The translations under genes and the position numbers were made by a program. A DNA stretch of 42,523 nucleotides, from assembly GCA_900542735.1 (NCBI GenBank), contig UQOS01000007.1:1-42523 (forward strand), given 5' to 3'. Under the pieces are notes generated by a model that saw nothing but the letters and a program-made list of their open reading frames with translations, searched no databases and was not told where the DNA came from. How positions within the stretch are numbered: position 1 is the first letter of the stretch; each line of letters opens with the position of its first letter. Below, one piece after another: positions 32,247 through 40,816 of this stretch. This DNA comes from an uncultured Mycoplasmatota bacterium (GTDB taxonomy: Bacteria > Bacillota_I > Bacilli_A > RF39 > UBA660).

Positions 32247-33080
32247 ATGTTAATATATAAAAACACATTTGATAATGTAAAAACAATTGGTTTTAAATTT
32301 CCTATTGAAGATCAATTCTATGCATCTGAAACCGAAGCTATTGTTGCTGATGGAATAACTAGAGATCCTATTGGAATTGCAGATTTATCGACTTGTTCTT
32401 TTGAAGAATTTTTAGAAAAATATCCAAGACCAAGTGGAGCTGAATTAGCTGCAAAAGTAATATGTGATACCTTTTCAAAAACTAATGGCTCACTAATAAA
32501 AAGGTTGATTAAATGTAATGAAGGTGTTAGAAAATTAAATCATAAATATATTTTAAAATGTGATTATCTTGAAAATGATTATTATGGGGCTGTGGCTTCC
32601 TGTATTGGTATTAAAAATAATATTTTAAATTATGCTTATATTTGTGATTGTGGAATAATTGTATATGATAAGTTAGGAAATATTAAATTTCAAACAAACG
32701 ATGATAAGGAATTATATAGTGATCCATATATTAATAAAATTGGAATATCTTGGAATTTACCAGAATCACGAGTAATAGTTAGAAGAGATTATAGAAATAA
32801 TTTAAGTAATATTCAAGACAATAATTGTGTATCTTATGGAGCTATTACAGGTGAAGAATCTGCCATAGAATTTATAAAAACTGGACAATTTGAATTATCT
32901 GATGGTGATATAATAGTTGTTTATAGTGATGGCTTTACAAAATTTTTACATGATAAGCATTTTATATCTCAAATACTTCATTTTGAAAAAGATGAATTTG
33001 AAAGATATATTGAAATTAAATCTAAATCTGATTATGAAAAGTATGGTAAAGAAAAAACTATAATATTATTTAAAAATTAA
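32247..33080 (+). CDS. PP2C-like serine/threonine phosphatase domain protein
   Basis: 277-residue single-domain protein resembling the PP2C/SpoIIE superfamily (PPM), metal-dependent phosphatases. Metal-binding aspartates are suggested by IVADGITRDP (near 33-42), ICDCGIIVYD (near 131-140; family DG-like position), ELSDGDIIVVYSDGFTKFL (near 217-235) and a C-terminal DYEKYGKEKTIILF in place of the family DDKT. Spacing and strand order are right for the fold, but the second motif has DC where active PP2C usually has DG, so activity is uncertain. ATG 32247 follows GTGGTGAT at good distance. tatD follows after 78 nt on the same strand. Confidence 0.75.
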   Translation: MLIYKNTFDNVKTIGFKFPIEDQFYASETEAIVADGITRDPIGIADLSTCSFEEFLEKYPRPSGAELAAKVICDTFSKTNGSLIKRLIKCNEGVRKLNHKYILKCDYLENDYYGAVASCIGIKNNILNYAYICDCGIIVYDKLGNIKFQTNDDKELYSDPYINKIGISWNLPESRVIVRRDYRNNLSNIQDNNCVSYGAITGEESAIEFIKTGQFELSDGDIIVVYSDGFTKFLHDKHFISQILHFEKDEFERYIEIKSKSDYEKYGKEKTIILFKN

Positions 33081-33158
33081 AAGCTGTTTAATTATATTTA
33101 CTTAATTTCTAAACTAGCTGAAAGTGATTAAATTCATTAATTTTAAGGGAGGGTTATT

Positions 33159-33920
33159 ATGGCAATAGATTCTCATATGCATATTAATAGTATTGTTTTA
33201 GAAAAGGTTAAAATTAGTGACTATATAAATGAAATAATTAATAATCCTGATATTAAAAGTGTTATAAATGTAGGACTTAATATTGATACTTCTAATGAAT
33301 CACTTTTAATATCAAAAATAAATTCTAATTTCTATTCTACTATTGGGATACACCCACTATATATCGAATCACAAAATGTAGAATCTTTATATGAATTAGG
33401 AACTTGTGATAGGGTTGTTGCTATTGGTGAAATTGGTTTAGATAGTACCAAAAATAATTTTGATGAGCAAAAAAGTTATTTAATTAAACAAATAATAATT
33501 GCTAATGAACTTCATTTGCCAGTAGTTATTCATGCTAATAACACAAATAAACTAATAATAGAAATATTTAAAAAATATGTTAAACCTAAATATGGTTGTG
33601 TTTTTCATTGCTTTCAACCTGATATAGATGATTTAAAATATTTAATAGAAAATGGATATTATATATCATTTGCAGGTAGAATTACTTACAAGACAGCAAA
33701 AAAGTCAATTGAAGTAGCAAAAATAGTGCCTAATGATTTGTTTTTAGTTGAAACTGATAGTCCATATATTTCACCTGAACCATTTAGAGGAGAGATTAAC
33801 AGAACTTCAAATATAAAATATATAATAAGTAAAATTGCTGAAGTAAAGGAAATGAGCTTTGAAGAAATTGAAAGTATCACTACTCAAAATACAAAACGAC
33901 TATTTAAAAAGATGAAATAA
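33159..33920 (+). CDS. TatD-family metal-dependent hydrolase/DNase
   Basis: 253-residue TatD-like TIM-barrel enzyme. Ligands are visible: the HxH in MAIDSHMHIN (His6, His8), the Glu in VAIGEIGLDS, His in LPVVIHANN, His in GCVFHCF and Asp in FLVETDSPYISPEPFRG. Arg residues usual for the family follow (GRITYK). Family members act as 3'-5' exonucleases or deoxyribonucleases. GGGAGGG precedes the ATG. It may be the housekeeping tatD or a partner of the PP2C-like gene; the pairing and ATA/AGA-rich codon use favour an acquired unit. Confidence 0.88.
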   Translation: MAIDSHMHINSIVLEKVKISDYINEIINNPDIKSVINVGLNIDTSNESLLISKINSNFYSTIGIHPLYIESQNVESLYELGTCDRVVAIGEIGLDSTKNNFDEQKSYLIKQIIIANELHLPVVIHANNTNKLIIEIFKKYVKPKYGCVFHCFQPDIDDLKYLIENGYYISFAGRITYKTAKKSIEVAKIVPNDLFLVETDSPYISPEPFRGEINRTSNIKYIISKIAEVKEMSFEEIESITTQNTKRLFKKMK

Positions 33921-33937
33921 TTTTTATAAGATATCGT

Positions 33938-34021
33938 TTAAACCAAAACCTTAAATAATAATATAAGTAATATAAAAATAATCATAATTAGTGCTAATAT
34001 TAAAAAATCTTTTTTCTTCAT
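33938..34021 (-). CDS. 27-residue membrane micropeptide downstream of the response regulator
   Basis: Reverse-strand ATG at 34021 with GAGGT 5 nt upstream; stop TAA at 33940-33938. Peptide MKKKDFLILALIMIIFILLI followed by LLFKVLV: a basic start and one long hydrophobic helix. It begins 8 nt after the stop of the LytTR regulator, so it is in the same transcript. The good ribosome site, the lysine start and the clean helix support translation; the role is unknown. Confidence 0.55.
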   Translation of the reverse strand: MKKKDFLILALIMIIFILLILLFKVLV

Positions 34022-34029
34022 AAATACCT

Positions 34030-34686
34030 CTATAATTTAATTTTTTCTTCGTTTGTAAAAGTGATTTCTTCTTCATCTACAGACATAATATTCTTTTCAT
34101 TTGCTAGTAAATGTCTTTTAAATTTCTTTAAGTGTAATTCTTCTTGTAATTCATAAATGTTTTTTCTAACACGAAACTCATTATCAAAAGTTTTAATGAT
34201 ACAGTATTTACTGTATTTTTCTTTTGATGCATATAACACTTCATTATGAAATAATTGACAGTGATTATTGATTGATGTTGTACTAGTTAAATTTATGACT
34301 TCGATTGCTTCTTTTATGGTGTCTTTTAAATTGCTCTCAAAACTATGATATTTTGATAGATAAGTAAAAATAGATAACCTAGCTGAAATAAAACTTTCTT
34401 TTTTATTGTGAATAGAACATATTATGATAATGCTGTACCAATCATGAGCATCACTTCTGATTTCTCTAGCTATATCATAACCATTTTTACTAGTATTTTC
34501 ACCTAAATCATAATCTAGAATGTATATTTTAATTTCATTACTATAAATCAAACGATTCAATTCTTTGGTATATTTATCAAATGTTAATATTCCTACATCT
34601 AAATTTTCTTCTATTAATACTTGCATAATACTTTTTTTAATTATATTACTAAACTCACAAATATCATCAACAATTACTACTTTCAT
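34030..34686 (-). CDS. Orphan response regulator, LytTR (AgrA-like) family
   Basis: 218 residues. N-terminal receiver domain: VVIVDDICEF (acidic pair near 7-8), phospho-acceptor Asp in YILDYDLGEN (near 57), conserved Lys in TYLSKYHSF (near 112). The C-terminal part is LytTR DNA-binding: NEVLYASKEKYSKYCIIKTF, EFRVRKNIYELQEEL, FKRHLLANEKNI. Order and length match AgrA/ComE-type regulators. No histidine kinase gene is adjacent; instead a 27-residue membrane peptide follows. A TATAAT lies about 45 nt upstream on the minus strand without a clear -35. Confidence 0.85.
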   Translation of the reverse strand: MKVVIVDDICEFSNIIKKSIMQVLIEENLDVGILTFDKYTKELNRLIYSNEIKIYILDYDLGENTSKNGYDIAREIRSDAHDWYSIIIICSIHNKKESFISARLSIFTYLSKYHSFESNLKDTIKEAIEVINLTSTTSINNHCQLFHNEVLYASKEKYSKYCIIKTFDNEFRVRKNIYELQEELHLKKFKRHLLANEKNIMSVDEEEITFTNEEKIKL

Positions 34687-34791
34687 AAATATATACTTCC
34701 TATTCTTTTTTGTTACATGTTTTCATTATATACTACTTTTTTAAAAAATTTAGAAAGTGGCCATGAAAAAATTTATTTACTTTTGTTTTTG

Positions 34792-34820
34792 TTCAAATTT
34801 TCATTAATTTATGGTAGAAT
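34792..34820 (+). promoter_or_regulatory. Promoter of the C-terminal processing protease
   Basis: TTCAAA (34792-34797), 17-bp spacer, TAGAAT (34815-34820), then AGAGGTG before the ATG. Confidence 0.5.
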
Positions 34821-34847
34821 GAATATGATGATAGAAAGAGGTGTCCT

Positions 34848-36230
34848 ATGAGTAAGAAAAAAATAGATGATATAGATAATAACATAGATACAGAAAAGAA
34901 AATAAAAAAAAGTAGTAAACAAAAAGATGAAAAACAAGAGAAAAAGAAAAAAACTAAAAAAGAGATAAAAAAAGAAGAAATTAAGAAAGAAGAAGATACT
35001 ACTAAAGAAGAAAAAATCAGAGAAGTTGTAGTAGAAAGAAAGACAGGTTTTAATTATATAGAAGTTATTGTGATTATGATTATTACCTTAATATTAGGAG
35101 CAGTGATAGGGTCTTTTATTACTTATATTTTTAAAGATGAAAAACCTATTACTACTAGTGGTACTAGTATTCCAACAGAGTTAGAAGAATTTGTAAAAAC
35201 TTATAATAATATCGTTACAGATTATTATGAAGATGTAGATCATGATAAATTATTAGAAGCTGGTATTAATGGAATGCTTGAATACTTAGATGATGATTAT
35301 TCTATGTATATGGATACAGAAACATCAGAAAATTTTAATGAACAAGTAGAGGGTAAATATAAAGGTATTGGAGTAGAAATTATGCAAACTACTGATGGAG
35401 TTGTTTCTATTTCTAAAGTATTTAAAAATACCCCAGCATCAAAAGCAGGTTTAAAAGTTGGAGATATTTTTGTTAAAGTGTTAGGTACTGATGTTACTTC
35501 TAAAAATTCTAGTGAGATTTCAACTTTAATCAAAAATTCTAAAGAAAAAGAAATTGATATTGTGGTAAAACGTGATGGTGAAGAAAAAAATTTTAAACTT
35601 TCTTTAGATGAAGTAGAGATTGAATCTGTTACTAGTAAAGTATTTGAACAAAATAAAAAGAAAATAGGTTATATTGATATTAGTGTTTTTGCATCTAATA
35701 CAGCTACTCAATTTGAAAAGAAACTATTAGAATTAGAGGGTAAAGGTATTGATAGTTTAGTAATTGATGTTCGTGATAATTCAGGTGGTTATTTATCAAC
35801 AGTTACAGATATTGCTTCTTTATTTATGAATAAAAGTAAAGTAATTTATCAACTTGATACAAAGGGTGTTGTTGAACAAATTTATTCAAAAACGAATACT
35901 AGTAGAAAGTATAGTATTTCGGTTCTTATTAATCAAAATAGTGCATCAGCATCAGAAATTTTAGCAGCTGCTTTACAAGAGTCATATGGGGCTAAAGTAG
36001 TAGGAGTAAATTCTTTTGGTAAAGGTACTGTTCAAAAAGCTTATCAATTGGAAAGTGGTGCAACGGTTAAATATACAATTCAAAAGTGGTTAACTCCTAA
36101 TGGAAATTGGATTAATGAAAAGGGAGTAACTCCTGATATAGAAGTAGAAATGGAAGGAGATTATTATCAAAATCCAAGTGATGAAACTGATAATCAACTT
36201 CAAAAAGCGTTAGAAGATATTAGTAAGTAG
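34848..36230 (+). CDS. S41-family C-terminal processing peptidase (CtpA-like)
   Basis: 460-residue membrane-anchored protease. The first ~60 residues are a Lys/Glu-rich cytoplasmic tail, then one transmembrane helix (about 66-90, VIVIMIITLILGAVIGSFIT). Outside follow a PDZ domain (GIGVEIMQTTDG ... TPASKAGLKVGDIFVKV) and the S41 catalytic core, VRDNSGGYLSTV, then the Ser in NQNSASASEILAAALQ and the Lys in NSFGKGTVQKA that make the Ser-Lys dyad. The long charged N-terminus is unusual for CtpA. It probably trims exported proteins. It is next to clpB but has its own promoter. Confidence 0.92.
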   Translation: MSKKKIDDIDNNIDTEKKIKKSSKQKDEKQEKKKKTKKEIKKEEIKKEEDTTKEEKIREVVVERKTGFNYIEVIVIMIITLILGAVIGSFITYIFKDEKPITTSGTSIPTELEEFVKTYNNIVTDYYEDVDHDKLLEAGINGMLEYLDDDYSMYMDTETSENFNEQVEGKYKGIGVEIMQTTDGVVSISKVFKNTPASKAGLKVGDIFVKVLGTDVTSKNSSEISTLIKNSKEKEIDIVVKRDGEEKNFKLSLDEVEIESVTSKVFEQNKKKIGYIDISVFASNTATQFEKKLLELEGKGIDSLVIDVRDNSGGYLSTVTDIASLFMNKSKVIYQLDTKGVVEQIYSKTNTSRKYSISVLINQNSASASEILAAALQESYGAKVVGVNSFGKGTVQKAYQLESGATVKYTIQKWLTPNGNWINEKGVTPDIEVEMEGDYYQNPSDETDNQLQKALEDISK

Positions 36231-36256
36231 TATTCTTCTTTCTTTTTAAAAATAAA

Positions 36257-36283
36257 TTAGCACTCTTACTTGACAAGTGCTAA
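36257..36283 (+). promoter_or_regulatory. CIRCE operator (HrcA site)
   Basis: TTAGCACTC-N9-AAGTGCTAA; the consensus is TTAGCACTC-N9-GAGTGCTAA, so one base differs. It overlaps the -35 of the clpB promoter. HrcA repression of clpB is inferred. Confidence 0.92.
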
Positions 36284-36297
36284 AACTTGAGTATAAT
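36270..36297 (+). promoter_or_regulatory. Promoter of clpB
   Basis: TTGACA (36270-36275), 16-bp spacer, TATAAT (36292-36297); the -35 lies within CIRCE. Confidence 0.88.
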
Positions 36298-36318
36298 ATT
36301 AATCGTGAGGTGATAAAT

Positions 36319-38439
36319 ATGTACCAAAATATGGAACAAGAAAATGAAAATGTTTTAGAGAAGTATGGTCGTAATATCATTGAAGATGTCAAGAAAGGTA
36401 AGATTGATCCGGTTATTGGTAGAGATGAAGAAATTCGTAGTATTACTAGAATTTTATCTCGTAAAACTAAAAACAATCCGGTTTTAATTGGTGAACCCGG
36501 TGTAGGTAAAACAGCTATTGTTGAAGGACTTGCTCTTAGAATTGTTAGGGGAGATGTACCTAGTAGCTTAAAAAACAAAACGATATGGGAACTTGATATG
36601 GCAAGCTTAGTAGCTGGTGCAAAATATCGTGGTGAGTTTGAGGAACGTTTAAAGAATGTTTTAAATGAAGTTAAAAAATCAGAGGGTGAAATCATCATGT
36701 TTATTGATGAAATTCATACGATTGTAGGAACTGGTGCTGAGGGAGCTATGGATACTTCCAATATTTTAAAACCAATGCTTGCCCGTGGTGAAATTCATGT
36801 AATTGGTGCCACTACTTTAAATGAATATCGTAAGTATATTGAAAAAGATGGAGCGCTAGAAAGACGTTTCCAAAAGATTATTGTAGCACCACCTACTGTT
36901 GAAGATACGATTACGATTCTTCGTGGTTTAAAAGAGCGTTTTGAAATTCATCATGGCGTATCTATTCAAGATAAAGCATTAATAGCTGCAGCAACTTTAT
37001 CTAATCGTTATATTACAGATAGATTTTTACCTGATAAAGCAATTGACTTAGTTGATGAAGCTTGTGCTACGATTCGTGTACAAATGGATTCTGTACCAAC
37101 TAGTTTGGATACTTTAACACGTGAAATTATGAGACTTCAAATTGAACGAGAAGCTATCAAAAAAGAAAAAGATGAGATTAGTAAAAAACGTGTAGAATCT
37201 ATTGATGAAACACTTGAAAACCTACAAAAACAAGAAAAGGAATTACGAGAAGCTTGGGATAAAGAAAAATCTATTAATGATGACATTAAAGCTAAGAAAA
37301 AGGAAATAGAAAGAGCTAAATTTGATTTGGAACAAGCTGAAAATGATTATGACTTAGAGCGTGCAGCTAAACTTCGTCATGGTGATATTCCAGCTCTTGA
37401 AAAAGAGCTAGCTAGATTAAATAGCTTAGAAAAAAATAAAATTCTTAGTGATACAGTTACTAGTGAAGATATTGCTTCTATTATTTCAAAATGGACTAAT
37501 ATTCCTGTTAGTAAATTAGTAAGTGGTGAGAAAGAAAAACTTTTATCACTAGAAGAGAATATGAAAAAAAGAGTAATCGGTCAAGATGAAGCAATTAAAT
37601 TAGTAAGTGATGCTATTATCAAGAGTCGTAGTGGTATTAAAGATCCTAATAGACCAATTGGTTCCTTTATTTTCTTAGGTCCAACTGGTGTTGGTAAGAC
37701 AGAAATAGCCCGTACTTTAGCTTATGAATTATTTGATGATGAAAAACATATGATTCGTATTGATATGAGTGAGTATATGGAAAAGTTTAGTGTTTCTCGT
37801 TTAATTGGTTCTCCTCCAGGATATGTTGGATATGAAGAAGGTGGACAGTTAACAGAAGCGGTTAGACGAAATCCTTATAGTATCGTATTATTTGATGAAA
37901 TTGAAAAAGCTCACCCTGAAGTTTTAAATTTACTTTTACAGATTCTAGATGATGGTAGAGTAACCGATTCTAATGGTCGTACTGTTGACTTTAAAAATAC
38001 TATCATTATTATGACATCTAATCTTGGTAGTGAACATATTTTAGATGGTAATACTAATAAAGTTATGGATGAAGTTAAGAAATATTTTAGACCAGAATTT
38101 ATTAATAGGGTTGATGAAATTATTGTCTTTAATCCATTAACGAAAGATAATATTAGAAAAATTCTTGATAAATTGATTGGTGAAATGGAAGATAGATTAA
38201 GTAGTGATAATATTCACATTGAATTAACAGATAGTGCGAAAGACTATTTAGTTGATAATGGTTATGATATTACATATGGTGCTAGACCATTAAAAAGATT
38301 ACTTAGTCGTACCGTTGAAACTAGTATTGCGAAAGTGTTAATTAATAACGAGGTTAAATTTGGTATGACTTTAGTTGTTGATTACCATGATGGACATTTT
38401 GATATTACGAAAAAAGAGATAACGAATGAAACTATTTAG
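36319..38439 (+). CDS. clpB: ClpB-type AAA+ disaggregase lacking the N-domain
   Basis: 706-residue Hsp100 disaggregase. Two AAA+ modules: NBD1 with Walker A GEPGVGKTA (58-66), MFIDEIHT; NBD2 with GPTGVGKTE and VLFDEIEKAHPE. Between them lies a full ClpB-type coiled middle domain (LQIEREAIKKEKDEISKKR, then AAKLRHGDIPALEKEL), which distinguishes it from ClpC/ClpE. The ~150-residue Clp N-domain is absent: only ~12 residues precede LEKYGRNIIEDVKKG. The N-domain-less form is known in Mollicutes. ATG 36319 follows GAGGTGAT; the earlier in-frame ATG 36277 lies inside the operator. CIRCE implies heat-shock control by HrcA. Confidence 0.94.
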   Translation: MYQNMEQENENVLEKYGRNIIEDVKKGKIDPVIGRDEEIRSITRILSRKTKNNPVLIGEPGVGKTAIVEGLALRIVRGDVPSSLKNKTIWELDMASLVAGAKYRGEFEERLKNVLNEVKKSEGEIIMFIDEIHTIVGTGAEGAMDTSNILKPMLARGEIHVIGATTLNEYRKYIEKDGALERRFQKIIVAPPTVEDTITILRGLKERFEIHHGVSIQDKALIAAATLSNRYITDRFLPDKAIDLVDEACATIRVQMDSVPTSLDTLTREIMRLQIEREAIKKEKDEISKKRVESIDETLENLQKQEKELREAWDKEKSINDDIKAKKKEIERAKFDLEQAENDYDLERAAKLRHGDIPALEKELARLNSLEKNKILSDTVTSEDIASIISKWTNIPVSKLVSGEKEKLLSLEENMKKRVIGQDEAIKLVSDAIIKSRSGIKDPNRPIGSFIFLGPTGVGKTEIARTLAYELFDDEKHMIRIDMSEYMEKFSVSRLIGSPPGYVGYEEGGQLTEAVRRNPYSIVLFDEIEKAHPEVLNLLLQILDDGRVTDSNGRTVDFKNTIIIMTSNLGSEHILDGNTNKVMDEVKKYFRPEFINRVDEIIVFNPLTKDNIRKILDKLIGEMEDRLSSDNIHIELTDSAKDYLVDNGYDITYGARPLKRLLSRTVETSIAKVLINNEVKFGMTLVVDYHDGHFDITKKEITNETI

Positions 38440-38451
38440 TTATCTCTTTTT
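38412..38451 (+). terminator. Terminator of clpB
   Basis: AAAAGAGATAAC (38412-38423) and GTTATCTCTTTT (38439-38450) form a perfect 12-bp stem with the stop codon in the loop; T follows. Confidence 0.85.
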
Positions 38452-38463
38452 CTATGCTATAAT
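38435..38463 (+). promoter_or_regulatory. Promoter of fhs
   Basis: TTTAGT (38435-38440), 17-bp spacer ending TGC, TATAAT (38458-38463): extended -10. It overlaps the clpB terminator. Confidence 0.55.
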
Positions 38464-38502
38464 GATTTTAATTGATACATATATTTTACAAGGGGTGATA
38501 TC

Positions 38503-39987
38503 ATGAAAAATATTATGGAAATTGGTAAAAAGTTAGGGCTTAATAGTAACGATTTAGAGCTATATGGTACAAACAAGGCTAAAATTATTAGTAATCCTGT
38601 TAGTAGCAACAATTCAAAATTAGTTTTAGTAACAGCAATTAATCCAACTCGCTATGGTGAGGGTAAAACTACTGTTAGTATTGGATTAACAGATGCTTTT
38701 TCTAAACTTGGTAAAAAAGCTATTTTATGTTTAAGAGAACCATCTTTAGGCCCAGTTTTTGGAATGAAAGGTGGCGCAACAGGTGGAGGTATGGCTTCTA
38801 TTGTACCAGAAGATGAAATTAACCTTCATTTTACAGGAGATTTTCATGCAATTACTGCTTGTAATAACTTACTTGCTGCCGCTATTTATAATCATATTTA
38901 TCAAGGTAATGAGTTAAATATTGATGAAAATAGAATTTGTTTTAAAAGATGTCTAGATGTAAATGATAGGATGTTAAGAGGTAGTTTTAATATCACAGCT
39001 GCTAGTGAAATTATGGCAATTTTTTGTTTAGCAAGTGATTTAAATGATTTAAGAAGAAGACTTGGTAATATTTTATGTGCTTATACAAAAGATGATAAAG
39101 TGGTACTAGCAAAGGATTTAAAAATAGATGGTGCACTTACTTTGTTGTTAGAAAAAGCATTTTATCCTAATTTAGTACAGACATTAGAAGAAAACCCTGT
39201 ACTTGTTCATGGTGGACCTTTTGCGAATATTGCTCATGGGTGCTGTAGTGTTACTAGTTTAAAACTTGGCCTAAATTTAAGTAATTATGTAATTACAGAA
39301 GCTGGTTTTGGTAGTGATCTAGGTTGTGAAAAATATATGAATATTTTAGCTAGAAAAATGAATTTAACTCCTAGTTACATTGTTTTAGTCGCAACAATTA
39401 GAGCTCTAAAACATAGTGGTATGGAAAATTTAGATGCTCATATTGATCATTTAAAACAATATCATGTTCCATTTTGTGTAGCTATAAACAAATTTTCGGA
39501 AGATAGTAACGAAGAACTACAGGAAATAATAGATTATGTTAGTCTAAAAGGTGTAAAGTGCATTGTTACAGATTCTTATAATGAAGGTAGTAGTGGTAGT
39601 ATTTCTTTAGCAGAAGAAATTATAAATTCTAATTTTGATATCAATTCAGTTAATTATTTATATGAAGATAGTATGACTATTCAAGAAAAAATAGAAGCTT
39701 TAGCTAAAAAAGTATATCATGCTAGTAGTATTCAATATAGTGATGAAGCTTTAGAAAAATTAGAAGAAATTAAACGATTAAATTTAGAACATTATCCAAT
39801 TTGTGTAGCTAAAACACAGTATTCTATTAGTGATGATGAAACTAAATTAGGATATCCTAAAGATTATACTTTAAATGTTCGTGATATCGTAATTCAAACA
39901 GGTAGTGAAATGATTATTGTTTTATTAAATAAAATCATTACGATGCCAGGTTTACCTAAACACCCTAATTTTGAAAATATGGAATAA
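38503..39987 (+). CDS. fhs: Formate--tetrahydrofolate ligase
   Basis: 494-residue Fhs, ATP-dependent formation of 10-formyl-THF for purine and formyl-Met synthesis. NPTRYGEGKTTVSIGL is the nucleotide loop; REPSLGPVFGMKGGATGGG, then EDEINLHFTGDFHAITACNN, VHGGPFANIAHGC, ITEAGFGSDLG and the C-terminal TMPGLPKHPNFENM are all typical. It is about 60 residues shorter than the usual ~556, through several small loop losses; catalytic blocks are intact. GGGGTGAT upstream. Single-gene unit. Confidence 0.95.
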   Translation: MKNIMEIGKKLGLNSNDLELYGTNKAKIISNPVSSNNSKLVLVTAINPTRYGEGKTTVSIGLTDAFSKLGKKAILCLREPSLGPVFGMKGGATGGGMASIVPEDEINLHFTGDFHAITACNNLLAAAIYNHIYQGNELNIDENRICFKRCLDVNDRMLRGSFNITAASEIMAIFCLASDLNDLRRRLGNILCAYTKDDKVVLAKDLKIDGALTLLLEKAFYPNLVQTLEENPVLVHGGPFANIAHGCCSVTSLKLGLNLSNYVITEAGFGSDLGCEKYMNILARKMNLTPSYIVLVATIRALKHSGMENLDAHIDHLKQYHVPFCVAINKFSEDSNEELQEIIDYVSLKGVKCIVTDSYNEGSSGSISLAEEIINSNFDINSVNYLYEDSMTIQEKIEALAKKVYHASSIQYSDEALEKLEEIKRLNLEHYPICVAKTQYSISDDETKLGYPKDYTLNVRDIVIQTGSEMIIVLLNKIITMPGLPKHPNFENME

Positions 39988-40076
39988 TATGTAATATATT
40001 TTCTATTTTTAAAATTTAAATAAAAACTAAAGCATAAAGCACTATAAATATATCCATACTATTACTGGTGAATGGT

Positions 40077-40784
40077 ATGGATTCTTTTTTTGATGTATTA
40101 TTTCGAAGTGTTATCTCTATTATGGTTTTATTTTTTATTACAGAGTTAATGGGAAAGAAACAGATTAGTCAATTAAATATGTTTGACTATATTATAGGAA
40201 TTAGTATAGGTTCCATTGCGGCTAGTTTATCTGTTGATGATTCTATTCATTATTTTGATGGAATATTATCTATTATTATTTATGGAGTAATTGCTACTTC
40301 TATTTCTTTTCTTACTACTAAGAGTATAGTTATGAGAAGATTTTTTACAGGTACACCTTATATTTTAATGAATGATGGCAAAATTAATTATAAAAATTTA
40401 CAGAAAAGTAGGTTAGATATTAATGATTTACTCCAAATAGCTAGAGAAAATGGTTATTATGATTTAAGTCAAATTCATTATTGTATTTTGGAACCTAGTG
40501 GAAAGGTTAGTTTTCTACCAAAGGCTAAATATATGCCAGCTACTTGTAATGATATGAAACTAAAAATTAATGAAAATGGACTTTGTAGTAATTTAGTGAT
40601 TGATGGTAATTTAATGGAAGAAAATATAAAAGGGATGGGAAAAACAGTAGAGTGGGTAGAAACTCGTTTATCTAAGATGGGTTATAAAGATATCAGTAAA
40701 TTATTATTAGTTATTTGTGATAATAAGGAACAGTTTACTGTTTATGTAAAAGATAGTAAAAATGATGTAGATATTTTTGTATAA
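40077..40784 (+). CDS. DUF421 (YetF/YcaP-type) membrane protein
   Basis: 235 residues. Two or three N-terminal membrane helices (about 10-25, 33-50, 55-80) with the family motif TELMGKKQISQLNMFDYIIGISIGSIAA, then the cytoplasmic DUF421 domain with RRFFTGTPYILMNDGKINYKNL and the RLDINDLLQIARENGYYDLSQIHY block. Close to Bacillus YetF/YdfR, whose role is unclear but linked to spore or stress membranes. ATG 40077 follows GGTGAAT; the GTG at 40068 would be part of that site. The 89 nt before it carry a TATAAA (40043-40048) as a possible -10. Confidence 0.88.
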   Translation: MDSFFDVLFRSVISIMVLFFITELMGKKQISQLNMFDYIIGISIGSIAASLSVDDSIHYFDGILSIIIYGVIATSISFLTTKSIVMRRFFTGTPYILMNDGKINYKNLQKSRLDINDLLQIARENGYYDLSQIHYCILEPSGKVSFLPKAKYMPATCNDMKLKINENGLCSNLVIDGNLMEENIKGMGKTVEWVETRLSKMGYKDISKLLLVICDNKEQFTVYVKDSKNDVDIFV

Positions 40785-40786
40785 GA

Positions 40787-40816
40787 AAAAAGCTTATTTT
40801 CTGTTGTAAGCTTTTT
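40787..40816. terminator. Bidirectional terminator
   Basis: AAAAAGCTTA (40787-40796) pairs with TAAGCTTTTT (40807-40816), flanked by A- and T-runs; it overlaps the stop of the convergent dehydrogenase gene. Confidence 0.82.

Noticed and set aside
31650..34050. Duplicated ssrA 3' end as an island attachment site
   Set aside because: I looked for a repeat of GAGTTCGATTCTCCTCAGC downstream and found none; no integrase gene is present.
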